The notes: generated by a model from the letters alone, not told the origin. Shown: positions 9,206 to 18,443, counted from the first letter of the stretch. The stretch: 64,000 nucleotides of DNA from an uncultured Bacteroidales bacterium (GCA_945836755.1 CAMAMB010000005.1:1-64000), one strand, 5' to 3'. Translations and numbers: made by a program.

Positions 9206-9404
9206 CGTGCGTTGTATGTCAGTCTTAACGCCCTCTTCCTTGCTCCATTGAGTGAGAAGGAAGGTCAACTTGCTGTTTGCGTCGTCGCTACGTCTTCTGC
9301 CTAATCACATGGTTTCTCAGTCCTCTTCGTGGGAGTCTGCGTAGAGGCAGAGAGATGAGGCGTTGTGTAGATATGCCTTCTGCCGGGCGGTTTATGGTCG
9401 TCAG

Positions 9405-11585
9405 TCACCTCATCCCCTCCATGGAGAAGGAGATGCCGCGTCGCTGCATGTCACGTAGAGTAGGGGCGAGGCGTAGTTTAAAGCCTTCCCAGGAGCGTAC
9501 CGCCTGCGGGCTCCATCCGGCCTCGCTCAGGGCGAGTGCGCGGGGGTAGGCCTGGTAGTAGATGCGCTCCGGGGTGTCTATACACTCGCTCCAGAGTGTC
9601 CCGGCCACGCCTAAGACGTTGTTCTTCTGGAAGTCTTCGTCCATGCCCCAGGCCGGGTCGAGGCTGTAGGTCTGTTTGAGGGTGGTGGTTGGCATACCCC
9701 AGTTCTTCTCGGGCATATCTCCGTGGGCCATGGGATAGTCTAAGTAGCAGTGTTCGCCGGGGCAGAGCAGGATTTTGGCATTGTTGGCCCGGGCTGCCAG
9801 CAGGGCAGCCTTGGTCAGTCCGTGTCGCCAGGCGAAGGTCACGCAGCCCTCGGGTATGTGTTTGAAGTCGGTCTCGTACCAGAACATGGGCACCTTGCTG
9901 TGCTGCGTCTGCAGCGTGTCGATGATGCGGCCGAAGAGGTATTCCTGTAGCCGCCAGTTGTCTGAGCGGTCGGTGGTGGTGATGCCCAGTTTGCGCTTCA
10001 GCTGTTGGCAGTTGGGGCATTCGGTCCAGCAGTCGAGGGCGGGGTTGCCGGCCTCGTCGCCCCCAAGGTGAACGTACGGCGAGGGGAAGATAGCGGCCAG
10101 TTCCCTGAACACCTGGCCGAGGAAGCGGTAGGTGAACTCACTGCCGGGGCATAGCAGTTCGTTCGACACGCCGCAGGTGGTGCGTATCGGCAGTTGTTTG
10201 GCGTGACAGGTGAGTTGTGGGAACACGTGGATGGCTGCCACCTCGTGGCCGGGCATCTCTATCTCGGGTATAAGCTCCACGTGGTATTTTTTAGCGAATT
10301 CCACGAGGTCCTTTAGCTGTTGCTGCGTGTAGTAGCCGCCGATGGGAGCCATGCTGTCGTCCATGCCCACTCGGAAGGAGGCCTTCTCTGTCAGTTCGGG
10401 GTAGGCTTTTATTTCTACGCGCCATGCCTGGTCGTCGCTGAGGTGGAGGTGGAGGGTGTTGAGCTTGTAGCGTGCCATTTCTGGGATGAAAGCCTTCAGT
10501 TCGTCGAGTGGGATGAAGTGGCGGCAGGGGTCCACCATGAGTTCGCGCATGGGCAGTCGCGGCCGGTCGTCGATGTGGAGGGCGGGCAGGGAGGCGCAGG
10601 GCAGCTCGGCACCGTTGCCTCGCAGCAGCTGGTCGAGGGTCATGAGGCCGTAGAAGACGCCGGCTGCGTCGCAGCCTTTGATGGTAACTCCCTCGGCGTC
10701 AATGTGTAGGCTGTAGGCTTCAGTGCCGCCTTCGATGGTGTCGAGCGCGAGCGTCAGGCGTGTCTGTCCCTTGCGCTTCAGCCCCGTGAGGCGGCGGTCG
10801 AGCATCTGCCGGGCTATCGCCTTTTCGTTGTCCAAGGTCTTGGGCGCAGTGATGATCCAGCGGCTTGCCACGTGCAGGGCAGGCGCTTCGGGGTTCATGA
10901 CCAAGGTGGCAGGGGCAGGCATGAGGCAAGCCGTAGGATTGCACACCGCCACTTCGGCCTTTCCTTCGCCGAAGAAGCGCTGCCATCCCTCGGCCCGGCG
11001 ATAAGCCTCGGTGGCTCCGGGCGGCAGGTGGAGTTTCACTTTCCTCACGTCAATGCCGCTGAAGGCCGTGGGTGAGAGACGAGGCGGCACGGCCGAGCGC
11101 AGGGTAAGGCTGCGCAGCGAGCTGACGCCCATGAAGGCAAAGTCGCCCACCTCGGGCGTGCCTTCTATGGTCAGGTCGGTCAGCGCCTCGCAGCGGGCAA
11201 AGGCCGACGCTTCCACGTGCCTCAGGCCGGCGGGCAGGGTGACCTCGCGCAGGGCGGTGCAGGCGTAGAAGGCTTGTGTGCCGATGGTCTCCACCTGCGC
11301 AGGCAGGCTGATGGTCTCAAGGCCGTGGCGTGAGTGGAAGGCGTTGCGGGGTATGTGGCTGCACCGAGCCCGGCTGAGGTCGAGGTGGCGCAGGTTGTGA
11401 CAGAGGTCTCTGAGTTTGCGAAAGTCAGAGTTGCCTTCCGTGGTCAGTGTGCCGTTGAGTGTGAGGTCGGTGGCGGCGGCCAGGGCTTCGGCCGAGAGTT
11501 GGCCGGTGTCGGCTACCTGCTGGCCGAGGCAGGGCGTGGCGGCAAGGCAGCAGAGGATGGTGGCGAGAAGGTGTGGCTTATACAT
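9405..11585 (-). CDS. GH20 beta-N-acetylhexosaminidase fused to BspA-type leucine-rich repeats
   Basis: This 726-aa secreted protein opens with a signal peptide (MYKPHLLATILCCLAATPCLGQ). Residues ~30-190 are BspA/TpLRR leucine-rich repeats (IPRNAFHSRHGLETISLP, IGTQAFYACTALREVTLP). A GH20b-like domain follows at ~215-345. The GH20 catalytic barrel starts near residue 350 (RLPMRELMVDPCRHFIPLDELK) and contains HLGGDEAGNP, where the DE pair is the substrate-assisted catalytic dyad. It probably releases terminal GlcNAc/GalNAc from mucin-type glycans, complementing the neighbouring fucosidase. The fusion of LRRs in front of a GH20 enzyme is unusual and may provide surface or host binding. Confidence 0.9.
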   Translation of the reverse strand: MYKPHLLATILCCLAATPCLGQQVADTGQLSAEALAAATDLTLNGTLTTEGNSDFRKLRDLCHNLRHLDLSRARCSHIPRNAFHSRHGLETISLPAQVETIGTQAFYACTALREVTLPAGLRHVEASAFARCEALTDLTIEGTPEVGDFAFMGVSSLRSLTLRSAVPPRLSPTAFSGIDVRKVKLHLPPGATEAYRRAEGWQRFFGEGKAEVAVCNPTACLMPAPATLVMNPEAPALHVASRWIITAPKTLDNEKAIARQMLDRRLTGLKRKGQTRLTLALDTIEGGTEAYSLHIDAEGVTIKGCDAAGVFYGLMTLDQLLRGNGAELPCASLPALHIDDRPRLPMRELMVDPCRHFIPLDELKAFIPEMARYKLNTLHLHLSDDQAWRVEIKAYPELTEKASFRVGMDDSMAPIGGYYTQQQLKDLVEFAKKYHVELIPEIEMPGHEVAAIHVFPQLTCHAKQLPIRTTCGVSNELLCPGSEFTYRFLGQVFRELAAIFPSPYVHLGGDEAGNPALDCWTECPNCQQLKRKLGITTTDRSDNWRLQEYLFGRIIDTLQTQHSKVPMFWYETDFKHIPEGCVTFAWRHGLTKAALLAARANNAKILLCPGEHCYLDYPMAHGDMPEKNWGMPTTTLKQTYSLDPAWGMDEDFQKNNVLGVAGTLWSECIDTPERIYYQAYPRALALSEAGWSPQAVRSWEGFKLRLAPTLRDMQRRGISFSMEGMR

Positions 11586-11628
11586 ATAATACAGATGTGG
11601 ATGGGGCTCACGGCGTGTGAGCCTGCCA

Positions 11629-11636
11629 CAAATGTA
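11629..11636 (-). promoter_or_regulatory. candidate -7 box (TACATTTG) for the GH20 gene
   Basis: On the minus strand TACATTTG fits TAnnTTTG and lies 44 bp before the GH20 start. It forms one side of the divergent 284-bp gap 11586-11869, which otherwise has only A+T-rich sequence and no gene. Confidence 0.45.
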
Positions 11637-11855
11637 CTACATATCTGTGGCAAAAGCACTTCGAGAGCGTCAAAACTCGCTCATTGTGCCGCCACCGCCC
11701 TTCTTTGATGCTCTACCAAAGCATAATCACTTGGAAAATATGCACTTTTTACCCCCCCGAATAGTGACGCTTATATTTATTCAAATCGTAAAGGTGGGGC
11801 AAGATTTTTGCCTAAATATTGGACTTTTTTTGTGTGTTTTTCACGGAAGATGTAA

Positions 11856-11863
11856 TACCTTTG
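11856..11863 (+). promoter_or_regulatory. -7 box (TACCTTTG) only 6 bp before an ATG
   Basis: TACCTTTG fits TAnnTTTG. The first credible ATG of the downstream gene is at 11870, about where transcription would begin, so the message may be leaderless. A T-run with TTTG (11829-11832) lies 23 bp upstream, slightly farther than the usual 19-21. Confidence 0.5.
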
Positions 11864-11869
11864 TCTGCC

Positions 11870-12466
11870 ATGAAACAAGAAAACCCTTACTATCCACTGC
11901 TCCGGGCGCGTGTGGAGGAGGTGATGGGCCGTTGCATGAAGCAGCACAAGGATTTCATCCTGCTGGCCACTCATATCTTCATGCGTTCTGGCGTACCCAT
12001 CAGCTCGACCACCCTCAAACGCTTCTGGGGTGTGATTGAACAAACCACCAAGCCCCATAGCATCCGTGTAACCACGCTCGACCTGCTGGCCAAGTTGTGT
12101 GGCTACATCGACTTTGCGGCATTTTGCGCAGATATAGAGGGGAATGTTGGCCAGGATATAGGCAGTGAGCCCTGCTTGGGTAAGGTGGTTCTCACCTCCT
12201 CGCTGCCCGAGGGCAGTATCTTGCGCCTCATGTGGTCGCCCAACCGCTGTGTCACCGTGAGGTACGAAGGTATGGAAGTGTTCCGTGTGCTTGAGAGCCT
12301 CGGCAGCAAGATACGCCAGGACGCCACCTTCCACTGCTCGCAGTTTGTCGAGCATCAGCCCCTGCTTCTCACCTGCCTCATCAACCCCGGAGAGAAACCC
12401 GTCAACTATGTCTGTGCCAAGCAGGAAGGAGGATTATTCATAGAATATGTACCCACACAATCTTAA
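11870..12466 (+). CDS. regulator-like protein of unknown function upstream of kinase
   Basis: This is a 198-aa cytoplasmic protein when started at ATG 11870 (MKQENPYYPL); the ORF track start at 11819 lies upstream of the promoter. The N-terminal ~80 residues contain TTLKRFWGVIEQTTKP and TTLDLLAKLCGYIDFAAFC. To my recollection this pattern recurs in many Bacteroidetes proteins and looks helical and DNA-binding-like. The C-terminal half (VLTSSLPEGSILRLMWSPNR) is beta-rich and unassigned. The gene overlaps the kinase gene by 20 bp, so translation is probably coupled and the two products likely work together. I do not recognise a precise function. Confidence 0.7.
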   Translation: MKQENPYYPLLRARVEEVMGRCMKQHKDFILLATHIFMRSGVPISSTTLKRFWGVIEQTTKPHSIRVTTLDLLAKLCGYIDFAAFCADIEGNVGQDIGSEPCLGKVVLTSSLPEGSILRLMWSPNRCVTVRYEGMEVFRVLESLGSKIRQDATFHCSQFVEHQPLLLTCLINPGEKPVNYVCAKQEGGLFIEYVPTQS

Positions 12467-14078
12467 CAGCCAATCCCTCTCCAGCGAACCTATCGAGATA
12501 GAGATGAACGACGGTTTTGCGGACATTCAGGGCAGCACCTGCACCGTAGAGCGCTTTGAAGAAGACGGGCAGACCCTCTTTCGCAAAAGACTGAAGGCCG
12601 AGCTTGCCTGTCAGGACACTTTCATCCAGAGCCTGCGCAAGGAATATGAGATAGGCATTACGCTCGACAGCGTCTACCTGCCCCGCTACATCAGGCAGGA
12701 GCACGACGAGCAAGGCCGCCCTACCTCCATCGTCATGCAGAACATCGAGGGCCTCACCCTCCTCCAGACCCTCATCCAAACCCCCGACTACTTCAACTCT
12801 AACGACAACCTCTGCAAGTTTCTCGTCCAGCTCTGCGAGGGCCTCGACTATCTGCACCAGCGGCAGATAGTGCATCTCGACCTCCAGCCGCGCAACATCA
12901 TGCTGACCCGCGTGGGCGGCGACGCGCGCATCATCGACCTGGGCTATTGCTACTCCGATATTTTTCAGACCACCTGTGGCGGGACGCCTCTCTTCATGTC
13001 GTACGACGCCCACCCCGACTGTCGCAGCGACATCTTCAGCGTAGGCCAGCTCATACACTATATCAACGCCCACAGCACCCACCGTCTGCCGGCCTCCATC
13101 ATGCGTGTGGCCAAGAAGTGTGTCGAGCCCGAGCCGTCCCGCCGTTATGCCGGTGCAGCCAAGCTCAAGCAGGCTGTCGAGGCGGCGTTGGTCAAGAAGC
13201 GCAGCCGGCTCATGGTCATGCTCAGCCTGCTCCTGCTCTGCGGCGTGGGCTTAGGCGTCTATCTGCGCGCCACCACCCGGGTGACCGACTTCACGGCATA
13301 CAGCAAAGCCGACTCCCTCTTGTTCAACTTCCATGTGATTGACCCCGACAGCGGTTGGGTAGCCCTGGTGCGCCATACAGGGACGGACAAGCCGTATGTA
13401 GGCGATGGCAGCATCTCCATCCCCGACACGGTGGAGCATGACGGCCGAAAGTATGCCGTAGTCGAGTTGGCCGACAGCTGCTTCACAGACCTCCCCCACC
13501 TCTCCATCATCACCCTGCCCCGCACCGCGCGCAAGGTAGGCGAGTATGCCGCCTACAGGTGTACCGGTTTGACGGTGCTCAACCTGCCTGACAATCTCAC
13601 CCACATAGGCAAGCGAGCCTTCCACTCCTGTGAGCATCTGCAATATCTCCGGCTGCCCCTTCACGTCAAACAGATTGAGGCCTCCGCCTTTGCCTGCTGC
13701 AACAGCCTCACCGAGGTGACGGTGCCTGAGGGCATGACGGAGCTTCAGCAAGACGTCTTTGCCTGCTGTTCGAACCTGCGCGATGTCAGCCTGCCGTCGA
13801 CCCTCACTACCCTGCAGCGCGGCGTGTTTTATCAGTGCTATGCCTTAGAGCGCATCACCATACCCGCCTCGGTCACACAGATGGGCGAGCTGCTGTTTTA
13901 CGACTGTGACGCTCTGCGCGAGGTAGTCATGTGCCCCCTGACCCCGCCGCGGGCCAGCGGCCTCTTCAGCCGCCCGTCAGCGGTCACCATCTATGTGCCC
14001 CGCGAGGCCCTCGGCGCCTACCGTGCCGCCCCCTACTGGAAAAGCCTGCGTATAGAGCCTATCGAAGAGAAGCCATGA
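12447..14078 (+). CDS. membrane Ser/Thr protein kinase with outer leucine-rich repeat domain
   Basis: This 543-aa protein has a cytoplasmic kinase domain at residues ~1-250. The catalytic loop is HLDLQPRNIML (Asp and Asn kept, the usual Arg replaced by Leu), the metal motif is IIDLGY (DLG instead of DFG), and GGTPLFMS resembles the activation/P+1 segment. The glycine-rich loop is weak; LFRKRLK may supply the ATP-binding lysine. A single transmembrane helix (RLMVMLSLLLLCGVGLGVYL) precedes an outer part with BspA-type repeats at ~330-520 (IGKRAFHSCEHLQYLRLP). The layout suggests an outside-in sensor. It follows and overlaps a regulator-like gene. Kinase activity is inferred. Confidence 0.82.
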   Translation: MYPHNLNSQSLSSEPIEIEMNDGFADIQGSTCTVERFEEDGQTLFRKRLKAELACQDTFIQSLRKEYEIGITLDSVYLPRYIRQEHDEQGRPTSIVMQNIEGLTLLQTLIQTPDYFNSNDNLCKFLVQLCEGLDYLHQRQIVHLDLQPRNIMLTRVGGDARIIDLGYCYSDIFQTTCGGTPLFMSYDAHPDCRSDIFSVGQLIHYINAHSTHRLPASIMRVAKKCVEPEPSRRYAGAAKLKQAVEAALVKKRSRLMVMLSLLLLCGVGLGVYLRATTRVTDFTAYSKADSLLFNFHVIDPDSGWVALVRHTGTDKPYVGDGSISIPDTVEHDGRKYAVVELADSCFTDLPHLSIITLPRTARKVGEYAAYRCTGLTVLNLPDNLTHIGKRAFHSCEHLQYLRLPLHVKQIEASAFACCNSLTEVTVPEGMTELQQDVFACCSNLRDVSLPSTLTTLQRGVFYQCYALERITIPASVTQMGELLFYDCDALREVVMCPLTPPRASGLFSRPSAVTIYVPREALGAYRAAPYWKSLRIEPIEEKP

Positions 14079-14128
14079 AGGCTGGCGCCGGGGCCTACGC
14101 CATGATAGCCGGCCGTCCATCAGTCTCA

Positions 14129-14164
14129 CGGGAATGCTTCCAGTTTTAACGGGGAGCATTCCCG
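14129..14164 (+). terminator. hairpin after kinase gene, containing repeat word CCCGTTAAAACTGG
   Basis: A 13-bp stem (CGGGAATGCTTCC / GGGAGCATTCCCG, one G-T pair) lies 50 bp after the kinase stop. The left arm and loop are the reverse complement of the 21-bp repeat unit found in tandem at 58529-58591, so the terminator appears to be built from, or to have given rise to, a dispersed repeat. Confidence 0.7.
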
Positions 14165-14204
14165 TTCTGCTTAGATGCCTTGGCGTGGAGAGCGGGCCGC
14201 TCCG

Positions 14205-14640
14205 GGAGCTCCCGCAGCAGTGTAAGAGGCCGTCAGTGTAAGATGGAAGGGCCCTGCCATCTATATACAGAGATGTGTACCACGATTTTACTGCCACACC
14301 TTGCACTGCTTTTGTAATCGCATGAGGCATAGCGCGTTAAGTATGTAGCGTTTGCCTTCTCCACCTGCCATTTATCTTACACAGACCTGCCATGCCGGGG
14401 TGCGGAGAGGCCGTATTCTGCCACCCATCCGCGTCACTCTCGTCCGCCGCCTCATCCCCGCGCGGCGAGGCCCGGCCGGGGTGGCAGTTCCGGCGAGGCA
14501 GAGCGCGGCAGCAGCGATGGCCGCGGAGGGTGCGTGTAAGGTGGAGTGCAAGGTGAGTGCAAGGTGGAGGAGATAAATGCTACATACGTAAGCGTCTGAG
14601 GGATAGTGTGTTCTCCTTTCAGTGCAAGGTGTGGAAGAAA
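14205..14640. repeat. mosaic intergenic repeat region with GTGCAAGGTG / GTATGTAGC words
   Basis: No gene is seen in 14079-14816. CACACCTTGCAC (14295-14306) and TTAAGTATGTAGCGTTTGC (14337-14355) are mirrored by GCTACATAC (14579-14587) and GTGCAAGGTGTG (14622-14633), giving a loose inverted arrangement about 340 bp long. Extra GTGCAAGGTG copies sit at 14545-14568. The same two blocks recur exactly at 58751-58785. The small ORFs here (14352, 14557, 14606) have no recognisable protein. Confidence 0.7.
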
Positions 14641-14749
14641 AAGAAGATGGCTGCGGCGTATAGGCGGCCGGAGCCCGTGCGCCGCCCTCTTGCCGCCCCC
14701 GAGGCTCAAAAAAACTCCCGACAAAGTGCAAGTTCCACGCCAAAGTCAG

Positions 14750-14757
14750 TATATTTG
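14750..14757 (+). promoter_or_regulatory. -7 box (TATATTTG) for the etf operon
   Basis: TATATTTG matches TAnnTTTG and lies 60 bp before etfB, giving a plausible leader of about 50 nt. No strong -33 element is seen. This is the only good match in the final 100 bp of the gap. Confidence 0.55.
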
Positions 14758-14816
14758 CTGCGCCGCTAAAGCGGCGAGACCATTCCGTCACCTTAAAAAA
14801 TCAATCATACATACAC

Positions 14817-15692
14817 ATGAGTCTAAAAATTGTAGTGCTTGCCAAGCAAGTGCCCGACACCCGGAATGTGGGTAAGGACGCCATGACCCCCGAGGGGACA
14901 GTCAACCGTGCAGCCTTGCCCGCTATTTTCAATCCTGAGGACCTGAACGCCCTCGAGCAGGCCCTCCGTCTCAAAGACCAGCATCCCGGCAGTACCGTCC
15001 ATCTGCTCACGATGGGTCCGCCGCGCGCCACCGACATTGTGCGCGAGGGCCTCTTCCGTGGCGCCGACGGCGGTTATCTGCTGACCGACCGAGCCTTTGC
15101 CGGCGCCGACACCTTAGCCACCAGCTATGCCCTCAGCCAGGCCATCAAGAAGATAGGCGCTCCCGACATCGTGCTTTGCGGACGTCAGGCCATCGACGGC
15201 GACACCGCCCAGGTGGGTCCCCAGGTGGCCCAGAAGCTCGACCTCAACCAGGTGACTTACGTGACCAACGTAGACAGCGTGGCCGACGGCAAGATAACCC
15301 TCACCCGCAGTATCGACGGCGGTATCGAACGGGTGGAAGCACCCCTGCCCATCCTGCTCACCGTCAGCGGTAACGCAGCGCCCTGCCGCCCCCGCAACGC
15401 CAAGCTCGTCATGAAATACAAGCGCGCCTCCGCCCCCATGGAACGCCCCACCGACGGCAGCCTGCCCTACGCCGAGGAGTATGAGCGCAAGCCCTACCTC
15501 AACATCGCACAGTGGAGCGTGGCCGACGTAGACGGCGACCTCGAACAGTGTGGACTCGCCGGCTCCCCCACCAAGGTGAAGGCCGTGCAGAACATCGTGT
15601 TCAAGGCCAAGGAAAGCAAGCGGCTCACCGCGGCCGACGCAGAAGTAGAAGACCTCATCAAGGAATTACTGGACAGCCACACTATTGGATAA
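14817..15692 (+). CDS. etfB: electron transfer flavoprotein subunit beta
   Basis: This 291-aa protein is the small ETF subunit. It passes electrons from acyl-CoA dehydrogenase flavin to a downstream acceptor. The N-terminus IVVLAKQVPDTRNVG and the signature region DIVLCGRQAIDGDTAQVGPQ are diagnostic. It starts a three-gene operon with etfA (6 bp downstream) and an acyl-CoA dehydrogenase. It is slightly longer than many family members, with a C-terminal extension typical of the anaerobe type. Cytoplasmic; no damage seen. Confidence 0.95.
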   Translation: MSLKIVVLAKQVPDTRNVGKDAMTPEGTVNRAALPAIFNPEDLNALEQALRLKDQHPGSTVHLLTMGPPRATDIVREGLFRGADGGYLLTDRAFAGADTLATSYALSQAIKKIGAPDIVLCGRQAIDGDTAQVGPQVAQKLDLNQVTYVTNVDSVADGKITLTRSIDGGIERVEAPLPILLTVSGNAAPCRPRNAKLVMKYKRASAPMERPTDGSLPYAEEYERKPYLNIAQWSVADVDGDLEQCGLAGSPTKVKAVQNIVFKAKESKRLTAADAEVEDLIKELLDSHTIG

Positions 15693-15698
15693 CGACCT

Positions 15699-16721
15699 AT
15701 GAACAACGTATTTGTATATTGCGAGATAGATAAGGCCACGGTCGAGGAAGTATCGTACGAACTGCTGACCAAGGGCCGCAAACTGGCCAACGAACTGGGC
15801 GTGCAGCTCGAAGCCATCGCTGCCGGCTCAGGCATCACGGGCAAGGTGGAGAAAGACATCCTCTCCTACGGCGTGGACAAGCTCCACGTGTTTGACGCCC
15901 CCGGGCTCTACCCCTATACCTCCAAGCCCCATACCAGCATACTGGTGAACCTCTTCAAGGAAGAGCAGCCCCAGATATGCCTCATGGGAGCCACCGTCAT
16001 AGGCCGCGACCTCGGCCCCCGCGTGAGCTCTTCGCTGACGAGCGGCCTGACGGCCGACTGCACCGCCTTGGAGATAGGCGACTACGACGACCGCAAAACC
16101 GGCAAACACTACGAGGGACTGCTCTACCAGATACGCCCGGCCTTCGGCGGCAACATTGTGGCCACCATCGTCAACCCCGACAACCGTCCCCAGATGGCCA
16201 CCGTGCGCAGTGGCGTGATGAAGGCCGAGAAGGTGGCCGAGTACTACAACGGCGAAATCGTCTACCAGGATGTGGCCAAGTATGTGCCCGAGACAGACTA
16301 TGTGGTCAAGGTCATAGAGCGCCACGTGGAGAAGGCCAATAACAATCTCAAGGGTGCACCCATCATCGTGGCCGGCGGCTACGGCGTGGGTTCCAAGGAA
16401 GGCTTCGACCTGCTGCGCAAGCTCGCTGCCGAGCTCCATGGCGAAGTGGGCGCCAGCCGTGCTGCCGTGGATGCAGGCTTCTGCGACCACTCGCTGCAGA
16501 TAGGCCAGACGGGTGTGACCGTGCGCCCCAAGGTCTACATAGCCTGCGGCATCAGCGGCGCCATACAGCACGTGGCCGGCATGAAGGAGAGCGGCATCGT
16601 CATCTCCATCAACACCGACCCCGAAGCGCCCATCAACCAGATAGCTGACTACGTCATTACCGGCAGCGTAGAGGACGTAGTGCCCAAGATGATTAAGTAC
16701 TATAAGCAGAACAGCAAGTAA
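15699..16721 (+). CDS. etfA: electron transfer flavoprotein subunit alpha
   Basis: This 340-aa FAD-binding ETF subunit has a C-terminal half carrying the diagnostic FAD region: GASRAAVDAGFCDHS, GQTGVTVRPKVYIACGISGA and INTDPEAPINQIADYVI. The N-terminal half packs against EtfB. No extra ferredoxin domain is present, so confurcating/bifurcating behaviour cannot be read directly from it. It sits 6 bp after etfB and 12 bp before the dehydrogenase gene, so all three are translated from one message. Confidence 0.95.
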   Translation: MNNVFVYCEIDKATVEEVSYELLTKGRKLANELGVQLEAIAAGSGITGKVEKDILSYGVDKLHVFDAPGLYPYTSKPHTSILVNLFKEEQPQICLMGATVIGRDLGPRVSSSLTSGLTADCTALEIGDYDDRKTGKHYEGLLYQIRPAFGGNIVATIVNPDNRPQMATVRSGVMKAEKVAEYYNGEIVYQDVAKYVPETDYVVKVIERHVEKANNNLKGAPIIVAGGYGVGSKEGFDLLRKLAAELHGEVGASRAAVDAGFCDHSLQIGQTGVTVRPKVYIACGISGAIQHVAGMKESGIVISINTDPEAPINQIADYVITGSVEDVVPKMIKYYKQNSK

Positions 16722-16733
16722 ATCCCGACCACA

Positions 16734-18443
16734 ATGGCAAATCATTATACTGACCACCCAGAGCTACGCTTCGAGCTCAACCACCCCCTGATGAAGCGTA
16801 TCGTCGACCTCAAAGAGCGTGACTACCGCGACAAGGACGACTATGACTATGCGCCCTTAGACTTCGACGACGCCATGGACAACTATGAGCGCGTGCTCGA
16901 CATAGCCGGCGAACTCGCAGGCACCACCATCGCCGACAATGCCGAGGGCGTAGACCTCGAAGGCCCGCACCACGTGGGCGACCGCGTCAACTACGCTTCC
17001 GGCACACAGCAGAACCTTGACGCCATGGTCAAGGCCGGCCTCAACGGCATGACCATGCCCCGCAAGTACGGCGGCCTCAACTTCCCCATTACACCTTACA
17101 CCATGTGCGCCGAGCTGGTGGCAGCCTCCGACGCAGGTTTCGGCAACATCTGGAGCCTGCAAGACTGCATCGAGACCCTTTACGAGTTTGGCGACGAAGA
17201 CCAGCACAGCCGCTTCATACCACGCATCTGCGCCGGCGAGACCATGTCGATGGACCTCACCGAGCCCGACGCCGGCAGCGACCTGCAGCGCGTCATGCTC
17301 AAGGCTACCTATGACGAGGAGAACGACTGCTGGCGACTCAATGGCGTAAAGCGCTTCATCACCAACGGCGACGCTGACCTCCACCTCGTGCTCGCACGCT
17401 CCGAAGAAGGCACGACCGACGGCCGCGGCCTCTCCATGTTCATCTACGACAAGCGCGAGGGCGGCGTCAATGTGCGCCGCATCGAGAACAAGCTCGGCAT
17501 TCACGGCAGCCCTACTTGTGAGCTCGTCTACAAGAACGCCAAGGCCGAACTCTGCGGCTCCCGCAAGCTGGGTCTCATCAAGTACGTCATGGCTCTCATG
17601 AACGGAGCACGTCTCGGCATCGCTGCCCAGAGCGTCGGCATCTCGCAGGCTGCCTACAACGAAGGACTGGCTTATGCCCGCGACCGTCAGCAGTTTGGCA
17701 AGCCCATCATTCAGATGCCCGCCGTGGCCGATATGCTGGCCACCATGAAGGCCAAGCTCGACGCCGGACGCGCCCTGCTCTACCAGTGTGCACGCTACGT
17801 CGACATCTACAAGGCTCTCGACGACATTGCCCGCGAACGCAAGCTCACCCCCGAAGAGCGCCAGGAGCAGAAGAAGTATGCCAAGCTCGCCGACTCGCTT
17901 ACTCCGCTGGCCAAGGGTATGAACTCAGAATACTGCAACCAGAACACTTACGACTCCCTGCAGATACACGGCGGTTCGGGCTTCATGCTCGACTACCCCA
18001 TCCAGCGTTACTATCGCGATGCCCGTATCACCTCTATCTACGAAGGCACAACCCAGCTTCAGGTAGTGGCTGCCATTCGCTACGTGACCAATGGCACTTA
18101 CCTCGCCCAGATGCGAGAGATGGAGGCCAACGCCGTCAGTGAAGCCCTCAAGCCTCTCCAGGCTCAGGCCAAGGCACTGGCCGACCGCTACGAAGAGGCC
18201 GTCGAAAAGGTGAAGGCTACGGAAGACGCCACCTTCCACGACCTCTGCGCACGCCACCTCGTGGAGATGGCCGCAGACGTCATCATGCTCCACCTCCTCC
18301 TCTACAACGCTACCGCCGACGCCGCCCTCTTCGAGACGAGCGCCAAGGTCTATGCCCGCCATGCAGCGATGGAAGTGGCCAAGCACCATGCCTTTGTCAT
18401 GGGCCTGCAGCCTGCCGACCTCGCCGACTATGTAGTGGAATAA
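16734..18443 (+). CDS. acyl-CoA dehydrogenase
   Basis: This 569-aa flavoprotein oxidises acyl-CoA to trans-2-enoyl-CoA, or runs in reverse in fermentation, with EtfAB as partner. Motifs are MSMDLTEPDAGSD, WRLNGVKRFITNGDADLHLV, and IHGGSGFMLDYPIQRYYRD followed by the catalytic glutamate in SIYEGTTQLQ. The ~150 residues beyond the core are a C-terminal extension seen in the longer (~570-600 aa) subfamily. It is the last gene of the etfB-etfA operon. Chain-length preference cannot be judged. Confidence 0.93.
   Translation: MANHYTDHPELRFELNHPLMKRIVDLKERDYRDKDDYDYAPLDFDDAMDNYERVLDIAGELAGTTIADNAEGVDLEGPHHVGDRVNYASGTQQNLDAMVKAGLNGMTMPRKYGGLNFPITPYTMCAELVAASDAGFGNIWSLQDCIETLYEFGDEDQHSRFIPRICAGETMSMDLTEPDAGSDLQRVMLKATYDEENDCWRLNGVKRFITNGDADLHLVLARSEEGTTDGRGLSMFIYDKREGGVNVRRIENKLGIHGSPTCELVYKNAKAELCGSRKLGLIKYVMALMNGARLGIAAQSVGISQAAYNEGLAYARDRQQFGKPIIQMPAVADMLATMKAKLDAGRALLYQCARYVDIYKALDDIARERKLTPEERQEQKKYAKLADSLTPLAKGMNSEYCNQNTYDSLQIHGGSGFMLDYPIQRYYRDARITSIYEGTTQLQVVAAIRYVTNGTYLAQMREMEANAVSEALKPLQAQAKALADRYEEAVEKVKATEDATFHDLCARHLVEMAADVIMLHLLLYNATADAALFETSAKVYARHAAMEVAKHHAFVMGLQPADLADYVVE

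Noticed and set aside
14352-14875. Small ORFs in the gap before etfB
   Set aside because: They overlap each other on both strands and are made of repeat words and promoter sequence.
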